Shown: positions 7,468 through 16,653 of the stretch, in pieces | How the letters are laid out: the number at the start of each line of letters is the position of its first letter | Numbering within the stretch: position 1 is the stretch's first letter | NCBI RefSeq assembly: GCF_042427615.1 | Contig: NZ_JBHMEZ010000001.1 | Coordinates: 372,001 to 436,000 of the forward strand | Source of the DNA: Formosa undariae | GTDB taxonomy: Bacteria; Bacteroidota; Bacteroidia; Flavobacteriales; Flavobacteriaceae | DNA length: 64,000 nt | Direction of reading: 5' to 3' | Program-made: the position numbers and the translations under genes | The notes under the pieces: generated by a model | The model's input: only the letters and a program-made list of their open reading frames with translations | Told to the model about the DNA's origin: nothing | The model's database searches: none

Positions 7468-8682
7468 ATGTTTAACGTAGAACACATAAGACAAGACTTT
7501 CCGATACTTCACAGACAAGTAAACGGTAAACCTTTAGTGTATTTAGATAATGCTGCAACGTCGCAAACACCTCAACATGTTATCGATGCTATAGTAGATT
7601 ATTATAGTAACTACAACGCAAACATACATCGTGGTGTACACTCTTTAAGTCAGGAAGCAACAGATGCTTACGAGCAAGCACGACTAAAAATTCAAAAGCA
7701 CTTTAATGCTAAGTTTTCTCACGAAATTATATTTACGTCAGGAACAACACATGGTATTAATTTAGTTGCTAACGGGTTTTCGTCGTTCTTAAAAAAAGGA
7801 GACGAGATTATAGTTTCAGCCTTAGAACACCACAGTAATATTGTGCCTTGGCAAATGTTATGCGAACGTTCTGGAGCAACGCTTAAAGTTATTCCTATGA
7901 ATTTGGAAGGCGAGTTAATTATGTCCGAATACGACAAACTGCTTTCTGCGAATACTAAATTAGTTTTTGTAAATCATATTTCGAATGCTTTAGGAACTAT
8001 AAATCCTATTAAGTATATAATTGATGAAGCACACAAAGTTGGAGCAGCCGTTTTAATAGATGGTGCACAATCGTGTCCACATATTAAACCAGATGTTCAA
8101 GCTTTAGACGTAGACTTCTATGTTACTTCTGCTCATAAAATGTGCGGACCAACTGGAGAAGGTATGCTTTACGGAAAAGAAGAATGGTTAAATAAATTAC
8201 CGCCTTATCAAGGTGGTGGTGAGATGATAGATCAAGTTACTTTCGAAAAGACAACCTATGCAGGTTTACCTCATAAATTTGAAGCTGGAACACCAAATAT
8301 TTGCGGTGGAATTGCTTTTGGCGCAGCTATAGATTATATGAATGGTATTGGTTTCGATGCCATTGCAAACTACGAACACGAACTTTTAGAGTATGCAACT
8401 GCTAAGCTTTCGGAAATTGAAGGCTTAAAAATTTACGGGACATCTAAACAAAAAACATCTGTAATTTCATTTAATTTAGAAGGTATTCATCCTTACGATG
8501 TGGGTACCATTTTAGATAAATTAGGTATAGCTGTAAGAACTGGGCATCACTGTGCACAACCCATAATGGATTTCTATAAAATTCCGGGAACAGTAAGAGC
8601 TTCATTTGCATTTTATAATACCAAAGAAGAAGTAGATACCTTAGTTGCAGGTGTTAAAAAAGCTAAAATGATGTTATCTTAA
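7468..8682 (+). CDS. sufS: cysteine desulfurase SufS
   Basis: PLP-dependent cysteine desulfurase (class V aminotransferase, group II SufS/CsdA type) that removes sulfur from L-cysteine and passes it to SufE. In the 404-residue protein the PLP lysine lies in TSAHKMCGPTG near residue 226, and the persulfide cysteine in RTGHHCAQP near 363. The N-terminus VEHIRQDFPIL and the YLDNAATSQTP block are typical. It is in the suf operon between sufD and a lipoprotein gene. Confidence 0.97.
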   Translation: MFNVEHIRQDFPILHRQVNGKPLVYLDNAATSQTPQHVIDAIVDYYSNYNANIHRGVHSLSQEATDAYEQARLKIQKHFNAKFSHEIIFTSGTTHGINLVANGFSSFLKKGDEIIVSALEHHSNIVPWQMLCERSGATLKVIPMNLEGELIMSEYDKLLSANTKLVFVNHISNALGTINPIKYIIDEAHKVGAAVLIDGAQSCPHIKPDVQALDVDFYVTSAHKMCGPTGEGMLYGKEEWLNKLPPYQGGGEMIDQVTFEKTTYAGLPHKFEAGTPNICGGIAFGAAIDYMNGIGFDAIANYEHELLEYATAKLSEIEGLKIYGTSKQKTSVISFNLEGIHPYDVGTILDKLGIAVRTGHHCAQPIMDFYKIPGTVRASFAFYNTKEEVDTLVAGVKKAKMMLS

Positions 8683-8731
8683 ATTGACATTGCATTCTTT
8701 TTTTGTAATTTTCTAGTATAAATTTCTAGTT

Positions 8732-9205
8732 ATGAAACACCTCACACTTTTAGTAAGTCTTATATTATTTAGTGCATGCGGATTAACTAAAAAGAATTCG
8801 GAAAAGACTCAAAATTCTGTTACCCCTTCCGAAAGTGCTATTACCCAAAACGATGTACTCGTAGAATATACCGCGATTACTAGAGGTATGTTTCTAAAAA
8901 TCACGATAGAAAATCAAGAAATTCGTGTTCAAAAAGAACAATATAGTCCTGACAAGAGTAGAACTATGTCTGATAGCGAATGGGATATTCTAATGGATCA
9001 ATTAGACGGTGTAGATTTAAATACGTTATCTAGTTTAGAAGCACCTTCCATGAAACGCACTTACGACGGAGCAGCTGCAGCAAGATTAGAAATCACCGAA
9101 GCCGATTTAAAATATAGTACATCCGAATTTGACCATAATAATCCGAATACTAAAATTAAACCTTTGGTAGAATTCATTTTATCTCTAGCCAAAACCGTTG
9201 AATAA
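8732..9205 (+). CDS. hypothetical lipoprotein between sufS and sufE
   Basis: 157-residue predicted lipoprotein of unknown function with a signal sequence and lipobox ending at Cys16 (LFSAC). After a Ser/Thr/Asn-rich linker the body is a compact alpha/beta domain containing TRGMFLKITIENQEIRVQ and the segment SMKRTYDGAAAARLEI. I recognise no catalytic motif. It starts 49 bases after sufS and ends 38 bases before the sufE start, so it is likely cotranscribed. This is the second envelope lipoprotein inside this suf cluster. Confidence 0.8.
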   Translation: MKHLTLLVSLILFSACGLTKKNSEKTQNSVTPSESAITQNDVLVEYTAITRGMFLKITIENQEIRVQKEQYSPDKSRTMSDSEWDILMDQLDGVDLNTLSSLEAPSMKRTYDGAAAARLEITEADLKYSTSEFDHNNPNTKIKPLVEFILSLAKTVE

Positions 9206-9243
9206 CAAATTTACAATTTGTAATTTTGATAAAAATAGAACAC

Positions 9244-9666
9244 GTGACGATACAAGACATACAAAACGAAATAATAGACGAATTCTCAATGTTTGAAGAT
9301 TGGGAAGAACGTTACCAATATATGATCGATTTAGGAAAATCTTTACCTATTATCGAAGACCAATTTAAAAACGACGACAACCTAATTAGAGGATGTCAAA
9401 GTAAGGTTTGGGTTCATGCCGAAATGAAAGACAATAAAATAGAGTTTACTGCCGATAGTGATGCCATTATCACAAAAGGTATTGTTGCTATTTTAATCCG
9501 TGCATTTTCAAATCAGCATCCTAAAGACATTTTAGATGCAAACACCGATTTTATAGATGAAATTGGTTTAAAAGAACATTTATCGCCAACACGTGCAAAT
9601 GGTTTGGTGAGTATGGTAAAACAATTAAAAATGTATGCTATTGCATACCAAACACAACTAAATTAA
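9244..9666 (+). CDS. sufE: sulfur acceptor SufE
   Basis: SufE accepts persulfide sulfur from SufS and delivers it to SufB. The conserved acceptor cysteine is in GCQSKVWV, preceded by the family motifs FEDWEERYQYMIDLGKSLP. The GTG at 9244 is chosen as start because it yields MTIQDIQNEII, the usual SufE N-terminus, for a 140-residue product; a TTG at 9226 would add six residues. It ends two bases before the DUF59 gene, so translation is probably coupled. Confidence 0.93.
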   Translation: MTIQDIQNEIIDEFSMFEDWEERYQYMIDLGKSLPIIEDQFKNDDNLIRGCQSKVWVHAEMKDNKIEFTADSDAIITKGIVAILIRAFSNQHPKDILDANTDFIDEIGLKEHLSPTRANGLVSMVKQLKMYAIAYQTQLN

Positions 9667-9667
9667 A

Positions 9668-9991
9668 ATGAGTAAAGAAATAGATACAGCCGAATTAGGC
9701 GAAAAAATAGTAAAGGTTTTAAAATCGATTTTCGATCCAGAAATACCTGTAGATATTTATGAATTGGGATTAATTTACGACGTATTTGTAAATGAAGATG
9801 CCGAAGTAAAAATTCTAATGACCTTAACTACTCCTAACTGTCCTGTTGCCGAAACATTACCTTTAGAAGTAGAAGAAAAAGTAAAATCTATCGATATGGT
9901 AAAAGATGCTGAAGTTGAAATTACTTTCGATCCACCATGGAGTCAAGAATTAATGAGCGAGGAAGCGAAACTAGAATTAGGAATGCTTTAA
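9668..9991 (+). CDS. DUF59/MIP18-family Fe-S assembly factor (SufT-like)
   Basis: 107-residue MIP18 (DUF59) family protein, a group that helps mature Fe-S proteins. The motif LTTPNCPVAETLP with its conserved cysteine, the start IFDPEIPVDIYELGLIY and the end VEITFDPPWSQELMSEEAK are characteristic. It follows sufE by one base and precedes the DUF2480 gene by three, so it is translationally coupled within the suf operon. The exact client proteins are unknown. Confidence 0.92.
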   Translation: MSKEIDTAELGEKIVKVLKSIFDPEIPVDIYELGLIYDVFVNEDAEVKILMTLTTPNCPVAETLPLEVEEKVKSIDMVKDAEVEITFDPPWSQELMSEEAKLELGML

Positions 9992-9994
9992 TAT

Positions 9995-10501
9995 ATGGCA
10001 GAAGATATTTTAAATAGAGTAGCGAATAGTAAGCTTAAGGTTTTAGACCTTGAAGATTATTATCCATCTGGATCTAGAATTTTATTTGACATTAAAGATT
10101 GGCTTACTGAAGGTTTAGTGCTTCGCGAATTAGATTTTAGAGCACAAGTTGCGTCTCACGATTGGGAACAATACCAAAACACTTATGTTGCTTTAACGTG
10201 TAGCACAGATGCTATCGTACCTGCATGGGCTTATATGCTAATTACATTAGAGCTGGAACCCTACGTAGAAAAAGTAAATTTAGGAAGCTTAAAAGATCTA
10301 GAAACATCAATATATCAAGATATTATTAACGATTTAGATGTTTCAGAATATAAAGATGCCCCAGTAATTATAAAAGGGTGTTCTAAAAAACCTGTACCAG
10401 AAAGTGCATATGTTATGATTAGTAATAAAATCAGACCTATTGCACGATCTATAATGTTTGGAGAAGCATGCTCAAGTGTTCCACTTTATAAAAGAAAGTA
10501 A
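9995..10501 (+). CDS. DUF2480 family protein
   Basis: 168-residue cytoplasmic protein of a Bacteroidota-specific family (DUF2480). It lacks a signal peptide and membrane segments and contains LDLEDYYPSGSRILFDIKDWL and the C-terminal KGCSKKPVPESAYVMI block. Its place three bases after the DUF59 gene, at the end of the suf operon, suggests a role in Fe-S assembly, but this is context only. Two cysteines, in KGCSKK and GEACSS, are candidates for metal or cluster contact. Confidence 0.88.
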   Translation: MAEDILNRVANSKLKVLDLEDYYPSGSRILFDIKDWLTEGLVLRELDFRAQVASHDWEQYQNTYVALTCSTDAIVPAWAYMLITLELEPYVEKVNLGSLKDLETSIYQDIINDLDVSEYKDAPVIIKGCSKKPVPESAYVMISNKIRPIARSIMFGEACSSVPLYKRK

Positions 10502-10531
10502 AATTTAACTTCTTTATTAAATCACATATTT

Positions 10532-10539
10532 TATTTTTG
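10532..10539 (+). promoter_or_regulatory. -7 promoter box of the DUF3078 gene
   Basis: TATTTTTG, an exact TAnnTTTG match 30 bases before the ATG at 10570. It gives the DUF3078 gene a transcription start separate from the suf operon. Confidence 0.5.
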
Positions 10540-10569
10540 CACTATAAACTTTATTACATTAAAACTATT

Positions 10570-11487
10570 ATGAAAAGAATTTTAACGATCTGCATCCTAT
10601 TGGTTGCAACAGTATCTTTTTCTCAAACTAAAGAAGAATTAAAAGATTTAAAAAGTGAGAAACAAGATTCTATAAAAGCACTTCAGGGTAAAGTAAATGC
10701 ATTACAATCACAAATTGATAAATTCCCAGGATGGCATTATGGTGCTTTTGGTACTATTGGTGCTAACTTATCGGAGTTTAGCAATTGGTACGCACAAGGA
10801 TCTCCTAACAACTCTGCAGGTAATGTTACTATTACCATAAACCCTTATGCAAAATTAAACCAAGAAACTTTTTTCTGGTATAGTAATGCAAACATCAATT
10901 TAAGCTGGGTGAAGTTTGACGACAAAGATGATGACACGGATGAAAGTGATTACAGACAAGCGACAGATATCTTTACTTTAACCTCTCTTTATGGTTATAA
11001 GTTTAATGAAAAATTAGCTGGTTCTGCTTTAGTTGAATATAGAACAACGTTATTAAACAACTTTAACGATCCTGGATACCTAGACCTAGGGGTTGGGGTT
11101 ACATGGACACCAATTTCAGAATTAGTAGTTGTTATCCATCCTTTAAACTACAACTTTGTATTTAGTGATGGTAGTTCAGACTACGAATCTTCTTTAGGGG
11201 CAAAAATTGTTGCAGATTATTCTAAATCTTTTGGTAAATTAAAAGTGAAGTCTAACTTATCTATGTTCCAATCTTACAAAGATACAGACTATTCTAACTG
11301 GACTTGGACTAACGCATTAGGTTACGAAGTTTGGAAAGGTATAGGTCTTGGTTTCGAATTTGGATTAAGAGACAACAGACAAGAAGCATATAATTATGCT
11401 ATTATTTCTGACGATACAACTACATTAGATAATGTAGATAACGACTTACAAACATATTGGACATTTGGTTTAAGCTACGCGTTCTAA
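10570..11487 (+). CDS. DUF3078 family outer-membrane beta-barrel protein
   Basis: 305-residue exported protein with a signal peptide (MKRILTICILLVATVSFSQ), a short charged coiled-coil-like segment (EELKDLKSEKQDSIKALQGK) and a body of alternating aromatic beta strands ending in FGLSYAF, the usual C-terminal signature of an outer-membrane barrel. It matches DUF3078. The ATG at 10570 is preferred over an in-frame TTG at 10537, which would overlap the promoter box and spoil the signal peptide. Function unknown. It is followed by a strong terminator. Confidence 0.88.
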   Translation: MKRILTICILLVATVSFSQTKEELKDLKSEKQDSIKALQGKVNALQSQIDKFPGWHYGAFGTIGANLSEFSNWYAQGSPNNSAGNVTITINPYAKLNQETFFWYSNANINLSWVKFDDKDDDTDESDYRQATDIFTLTSLYGYKFNEKLAGSALVEYRTTLLNNFNDPGYLDLGVGVTWTPISELVVVIHPLNYNFVFSDGSSDYESSLGAKIVADYSKSFGKLKVKSNLSMFQSYKDTDYSNWTWTNALGYEVWKGIGLGFEFGLRDNRQEAYNYAIISDDTTTLDNVDNDLQTYWTFGLSYAF

Positions 11488-11516
11488 GCGAAAGCAAACA
11501 AAACATATTTTAATAT

Positions 11517-11555
11517 AAAAAACCGACTAGTTTTAAAAGCTAGTTGGTTTTTTTT
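11517..11555 (+). terminator. rho-independent terminator after the DUF3078 gene
   Basis: Stem AACCGACTAG with CTAGTTGGTT (one G-U pair), loop TTTTAAAAG, then a run of eight T. It lies 30 bases after the DUF3078 stop and closes the suf region. Confidence 0.85.
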
Positions 11556-11642
11556 GGTTTGAATTTAAACACTCTAAGACTATCTGTCGCATTAAGCCTC
11601 CTACTAACAAGAAACATTCTTAGGAGACCTAAAAGTAAATCT

Positions 11643-11682
11643 AAAAAAGCCCCAATCAAAACAATGATTGGGACTTTTTTTT
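11643..11682. terminator. bidirectional terminator, mainly for susD
   Basis: CCCAATCA (11651-11658) and TGATTGGG (11665-11672) form a GC-containing stem with A-runs to the left and T-runs to the right, so it can work in both directions. It lies 61 bases past the susD stop on the minus strand. Confidence 0.8.
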
Positions 11683-11743
11683 AAGAATTAATTATCTAAG
11701 ATAAGATTTAGATTAATCTCATAAATAGTGAAATTTTAATTTA

Positions 11744-13204
11744 TTATTGAGAATACCCTTCATTTTGAATTAGACTTGTATTACGCTCAATTTCTGTTTG
11801 TGGAATAGGAAATAGAACACGAAAATCTTCGGCAGACTTCCCTCTTCCTATTGCTGTTTCTATAAATTTACCATGTCTAATCAGATCTTGTCTTCTTAAG
11901 GCTTCAGTATGAAATTCTCTCCCTCTTTCATCTAAAATAAAATCTCTAAAAGCATCCTTTCCTGAAAAATCAGCAACATTAAATATACTAACTCCGGCTG
12001 CATCTCTTATCATATTTAATAAATCTACAGACTCTTGGTTTAATCCGTTAAGCTCATTTAGCGCCTCAGATCTTGATAATAGAATATCAGCATATCTTAA
12101 AAATGGAAAATCACCAGAATCTCTACTAATATCTTGATTAGGATATTCCGGAAATTTTAAACTACGCGCATCATCTTCACCTAATTCAATAGTATCTCCA
12201 TTAGCATTGACATATTCAAATAGAATTGCATCCAAGCGTTCGTCATCAGCTTCAAAAAGATTAAGAAACTCGGTTCTCAACTTAAATTCAGCTGCAAAAA
12301 TCGCTCTTGGTGGATATTGCCATTGATAACCGGAAGGAACAACATGACTTAACCAACCGCTACCTGTATTATCGTTTGGAGTGTCAGACATGTTAGCCAC
12401 AAAAATAAATTCATTATCTCTCTGATTTTCAGGACTAAATAATGCTGTTCTATTTCCACTTGTAAATAGGTCATATTTACCAAGTCCCATAACCTCTAAA
12501 GATGTATCTGCAGCATTATTCCATTTTTTGGTCATCATATAAAATTTAGCCAAAATTCCAAGAGCCGCTCCTTTTGTAGGTCTTCCATACTCATTTCTAG
12601 GAGGTTCAACTGGAAGAATTTCGCTTGCAAATATTAACTCATTTTCTATAAATGAAATCATTTCCTCTTTCGAAGCACGTGCAGGACGATCAGTAACAGC
12701 TGTTTCACTAGAAACAATAAGAGGCACTGGCCCAAAAAGATCGTACAATAAGTAATAAGAAAAGGCTCTCAAAAATCTGGCTTCTGCCAAAACTTCTTCT
12801 TTTCTATCTTCATCCATATCAACATCAGGAACATTATCTAACACGACATTCGCATTATATATAGTTTTATAACGAAGTTCCCACCATGCTTGTAAATAGC
12901 TATGGGATGAAGTCCAAATAAACTCTTCCATAAGCTCGTTGGCAGCAAAGATACCACCATTACGCTCGATATGAATATCGGTATTTACCTCATTAAGAGT
13001 AATAGCATCCCGAGTTATATCACTATATCTCAATACGCCATAAACAGAATTTAAAAGAACTTCAACATCTTCTTCATTCGTCAAAAAATCGTTAGGACTT
13101 AACGTTGTAAAGGTTTTTTCCTCTAATGCATTTTCACATCCTGTAAAAGGAAGTAATAAAAAGGCAATTACGAAAAGGGTAATATATATATTTACTTTTC
13201 TCAT
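11744..13204 (-). CDS. SusD/RagB-family nutrient-binding lipoprotein
   Basis: Surface lipoprotein that caps the SusC channel and captures a glycan or peptide ligand. The 486-residue protein has a lipobox ending at Cys23 (PFTGC), the early TTLSPNDFLTNEEDVEVLLNS region, TPR-like helices (EARFLRAFSYYLLYDLFGPVPL) and the C-terminal SusD block (LDERGREFHTEALRRQDLIRHGKF, then FPIPQTEIERN). It starts three bases after the susC stop. No glycoside hydrolase, lyase or sulfatase is adjacent, so the substrate cannot be inferred. Confidence 0.95.
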   Translation of the reverse strand: MRKVNIYITLFVIAFLLLPFTGCENALEEKTFTTLSPNDFLTNEEDVEVLLNSVYGVLRYSDITRDAITLNEVNTDIHIERNGGIFAANELMEEFIWTSSHSYLQAWWELRYKTIYNANVVLDNVPDVDMDEDRKEEVLAEARFLRAFSYYLLYDLFGPVPLIVSSETAVTDRPARASKEEMISFIENELIFASEILPVEPPRNEYGRPTKGAALGILAKFYMMTKKWNNAADTSLEVMGLGKYDLFTSGNRTALFSPENQRDNEFIFVANMSDTPNDNTGSGWLSHVVPSGYQWQYPPRAIFAAEFKLRTEFLNLFEADDERLDAILFEYVNANGDTIELGEDDARSLKFPEYPNQDISRDSGDFPFLRYADILLSRSEALNELNGLNQESVDLLNMIRDAAGVSIFNVADFSGKDAFRDFILDERGREFHTEALRRQDLIRHGKFIETAIGRGKSAEDFRVLFPIPQTEIERNTSLIQNEGYSQ

Positions 13205-13207
13205 GTT

Positions 13208-16200
13208 TTAAAATTTTATATTAATTCCTAATGAATATATACTTGCAAGTGGGTATGCGTTATAATCTATTCTAATATTGGAAGCTCCTAATGCACTTAC
13301 ATTTGGATTATACCCCTTGTAGTCTGTAAACATTGCTACATTTTGACCTGACACATAAACAAGCAATGAAGAGATATTCTTCTTTTTTAAATTCGGGAAT
13401 GAATACCCTAATTTAATATTCTTGATTTGCACAAATGATGCATCCTCTACTATCCTACTATTAAAATCGAATGTTGGAGATGGATTAACAAAAGAAGGTG
13501 TATTATTAGAGGGATTTTCTGGCGTCCACCTATCCAAAACATAACGCTGTCTGTTTCGTAGATTATCTATCGGGTTTTCCGAATCAATATTTGTAAAGTT
13601 TGCCAATTCTAACCCTAATTTTCCTTCTACAAAAATATCTAAAGCAAATCCTTTGTAACTAACGCTATTGTTAAGTCCAAAGGTGAAATCAGGAAATGGA
13701 TCTCCTAAAACGGTTCTGTCCTCCTCGTCAATTTTTCCATCACCATTTACATCCTTAAATTTTCGACTACCTGGAGCCGCATTCGCTTGACTAGCGCTAG
13801 TGTTAACCTCTTCTTCTGATTGAAACACCCCTTCAAAGACATATCCATAATAAGTATTGATAGGCTTCCCCACCTCTAATAAAGTGAACTCCTGCATAAA
13901 CCTTGTTCCTCCTTGTAAGATTCTAGGTAATTCTCCTAAGTTCAAAACCTCATTTTTTAATGTAGCAAAATTAAAATCTGTTTTCCATGAAAACTCTCCT
14001 ATAAAATTATTAGAGGAAATATTGAACTCAAAACCACTATTTTTAGTGTCTCCAACATTTTGAAGAGAACTAGAAAAACCTGTTGTAGTAGGCACTGGTA
14101 ATTCAAGCAATAAATCTCTTGTTTTATTTTGAAAGTATTCCATTGAACCTGTTATGCGTCCTTTTAGCACTCCAAAATCTAATCCAAAATTAACAGATTC
14201 GGTTGTTTCCCATTTAAGGTTTGGATTTGCCAATTGAATAGGAGCGATAGATTGGACCTCATTACCATTCAAAACGGCAATTGGTCCACTCCCCAATAGA
14301 ACTAAAGACCTAGCGTTACTAATTTCCTGATTTCCACTTAGTCCATAACTAGCTCTTAGTTTCAAATTTGAAACAGCGCTCTCCTCTGAATAAAATGATT
14401 CATTTGAAATATTCCAACCAACAGCGGCAGAAGGGAAATAAGCAACTTTGTTATTATCCCCAAATCTAGAGGAACCATCTGCCCTAAATGATCCAGTAAG
14501 TAAGTATCTATCATCAAAATTATAATTTACCCTTCCAAATCCAGATATTATCGTATTCTCATTTCTATACGATGAAACATTATACTGACTAGTATCTCCA
14601 GCACCAAGATTATTAGAGCCAAAAGAAGAGCTTGGGAAATCTTGAGCTGCCGCACTAAAACCTGAGTTTTGAAATTGTTGATACGAGTAACCTATAAGAG
14701 CATTAATTTTATGTTTATCGCTAAAGCTTTTACTATACTCATTAATAAATTCAAAGAGATAACTATTATTTTCAATAAAATTTCTAGTTGCTCTTCCTTC
14801 AAACAAAAGTCCACGTTGTGTTTCTAAATTAAGAACCTCATTCCCTTCAGAAATCATATGATCATAACCTAAATTAATTCTTGATTTGAAATCTTTGGTT
14901 ATTTGATAATTAATAAACGTATTACCGTACAAGCGAGTGCTTTTTGTTGACTGATCGATAGTTTTAGCCTGGGCAACCGAATTACTTAAATCCTGTAGAC
15001 TAAAAGCATAATTACCATTATCATCACGTACAGGCATAGTTGGAGGCAATTGAAGTGCAGACGCAATTACGCCAGCATCCCTACTTGTACCTGTACCAGA
15101 AGGTATTTGGTCTTCTTTTAATAAACTATTACTAAAGTTGATACCTACGGTTAATTTTTCTCCTATAGAATGAGTTAAATTTACTCTTCCAGTAAATCTT
15201 TCAAAACCAGAATCTATCACAATACCATCTTGATCGAAATAATTAAGCGATAAATAATATTGTGTGTCCTTTGATCCTCCTGAAAAAGAAAGACGATGCT
15301 CCTGCATAAGAGCATTACGTAAAATTTCATCTTGCCAATCCGTACCAGAGCCTATAGCATCCATATCTGCTTGACTAAATGGAGCAACATCCCCACGATC
15401 TAGACTAAGATCATTGTAAAAAGACATATATTCCTGCGTGTTCATTAAATCAAGAGTTTTAGCTGCAGTCTGAATTCCAGTTGTCAAATTATAATTTATT
15501 TCTAAATCCGAATCTTTTTGCCCTTGCTTAGTAGTAATAAGGACTACTCCATTTGACCCTCTAGCACCATATATTGCCGTTGCAGAAGCATCTTTTAAAA
15601 CTTCGATTGATTTTACATCTGCAGGATTTAAAGAATTTCCTGGGTTTGCTCCTGGTAGTCCATCAATTACATATAAAGGTTCATTACCTGCAGTAATTGA
15701 ATTAGTTCCTCTTATTCTAATTGAAAAAGCTCCACCTGGCTCTGCACTAGTTTGAGTAACTTGAACACCTGCAATTCTTCCTTGAATAATTTCGTCGATA
15801 GATGCTTGCGAATCTGTTGCTAAATCTTCCCCCTTTATAGAACTAACGGCTCCAGTTAAATCACTCTTTTTTACTGTACCATAACCTATTACAACAACTT
15901 CATCTAATTCATCTGCTGATTCTTCTAGTATAACCTCCAGGTTATTCTGTCCATTAACAGGCACCTCTTTATTTGCAAAACCAACAAAGGTAAAGAGTAA
16001 AACTGCATTTTCATCTTTAACTGAAATGGAAAAATTACCATCAAAATCTGCAGTTACTCCATTGGTTGTGCCCTTTTCTAGAATGTTAGCTCCTAGCAAA
16101 GGAATACCTAGTTTATCTTTTACAGAACCGTTTACCTGGAATTGCACCTTCTTATCTAACACCTTAATTGGACTAATTACCAAAGGGTCTGTTGCTTTTT

Positions 16201-16564
16201 TCTTTACTACAATAGTTCCCTTATCTGTGAAGTTATAAGTAAAACTAATTGGAGACAGACATTTATTCAATAAATCTCCAGCCTTAATAGTTCCTTTCTT
16301 AAGGTCAATAGCTGGTGCCATTTTTATAAGATCATGCCGATATATAAATTTATAATCGGTTTGTTTATTGATTAACCGAAACGTTTGTCTTACTGTCAAG
16401 GTCATATCTGTATCAATTATGATTTTTGCATTTTGAGCATCACCATTTATAGGATTAATCGCAAATGATATAGAACAAAAAAGAAAAATAATAGATTTCA
16501 TAAGATTGTGTAATAGCCTTTTGCCAAATTGACAAGGTGCTCGATTGAGTAATTTAATTTTCAT
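13208..16564 (-). CDS. SusC/RagA TonB-linked outer-membrane receptor with STN domain
   Basis: TonB-dependent importer forming the membrane channel of a SusCD pair. Order in 1118 residues: signal region (about 1-45), an STN (secretin/TonB short N-terminal) domain about 50-120 (MTLTVRQTFRLINKQTDYKF), a carboxypeptidase-like regulatory domain about 145-220 (LGANILEKGTTNGVTADFDG), the DEVVVIGYGTVKKSDLTGAV plug start about 222, and a barrel to the C-terminus. The STN domain marks a transducer that signals through the anti-sigma factor encoded upstream. A second in-frame Met at residue 22 (MKSIIFLFC) could be the real start. Confidence 0.95.
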   Translation of the reverse strand: MKIKLLNRAPCQFGKRLLHNLMKSIIFLFCSISFAINPINGDAQNAKIIIDTDMTLTVRQTFRLINKQTDYKFIYRHDLIKMAPAIDLKKGTIKAGDLLNKCLSPISFTYNFTDKGTIVVKKKATDPLVISPIKVLDKKVQFQVNGSVKDKLGIPLLGANILEKGTTNGVTADFDGNFSISVKDENAVLLFTFVGFANKEVPVNGQNNLEVILEESADELDEVVVIGYGTVKKSDLTGAVSSIKGEDLATDSQASIDEIIQGRIAGVQVTQTSAEPGGAFSIRIRGTNSITAGNEPLYVIDGLPGANPGNSLNPADVKSIEVLKDASATAIYGARGSNGVVLITTKQGQKDSDLEINYNLTTGIQTAAKTLDLMNTQEYMSFYNDLSLDRGDVAPFSQADMDAIGSGTDWQDEILRNALMQEHRLSFSGGSKDTQYYLSLNYFDQDGIVIDSGFERFTGRVNLTHSIGEKLTVGINFSNSLLKEDQIPSGTGTSRDAGVIASALQLPPTMPVRDDNGNYAFSLQDLSNSVAQAKTIDQSTKSTRLYGNTFINYQITKDFKSRINLGYDHMISEGNEVLNLETQRGLLFEGRATRNFIENNSYLFEFINEYSKSFSDKHKINALIGYSYQQFQNSGFSAAAQDFPSSSFGSNNLGAGDTSQYNVSSYRNENTIISGFGRVNYNFDDRYLLTGSFRADGSSRFGDNNKVAYFPSAAVGWNISNESFYSEESAVSNLKLRASYGLSGNQEISNARSLVLLGSGPIAVLNGNEVQSIAPIQLANPNLKWETTESVNFGLDFGVLKGRITGSMEYFQNKTRDLLLELPVPTTTGFSSSLQNVGDTKNSGFEFNISSNNFIGEFSWKTDFNFATLKNEVLNLGELPRILQGGTRFMQEFTLLEVGKPINTYYGYVFEGVFQSEEEVNTSASQANAAPGSRKFKDVNGDGKIDEEDRTVLGDPFPDFTFGLNNSVSYKGFALDIFVEGKLGLELANFTNIDSENPIDNLRNRQRYVLDRWTPENPSNNTPSFVNPSPTFDFNSRIVEDASFVQIKNIKLGYSFPNLKKKNISSLLVYVSGQNVAMFTDYKGYNPNVSALGASNIRIDYNAYPLASIYSLGINIKF

Positions 16565-16610
16565 AAATTTGTACTGATTTTAGTTAAACATTGTTTTAAT
16601 TAATCTACTT

Positions 16611-16649
16611 GGAAAAAGGCTATTGCTGTGGAAGGTCCTAGCCTTTTCC
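16611..16649 (-). terminator. hairpin between fecR and susC
   Basis: Arms GGAAAAAGGCTA (16611-16622) and TAGCCTTTTCC (16639-16649) pair with one bulged base around a 16-base loop; T-runs follow in both directions. It lies between the anti-sigma stop and the susC start, so it may end the anti-sigma transcript and leave susCD to its own ECF-dependent promoter, or attenuate read-through. Confidence 0.55.
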
Positions 16650-16653
16650 TTTT

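Noticed and set aside
10537..10569. TTG start for the DUF3078 gene
   Set aside because: It falls on the promoter -7 box and places extra residues before a perfect signal peptide.
11744..16564. A full polysaccharide utilisation locus around SusCD
   Set aside because: No carbohydrate-active enzyme, sulfatase or peptidase is adjacent; only SusCD and its sigma/anti-sigma pair are present.
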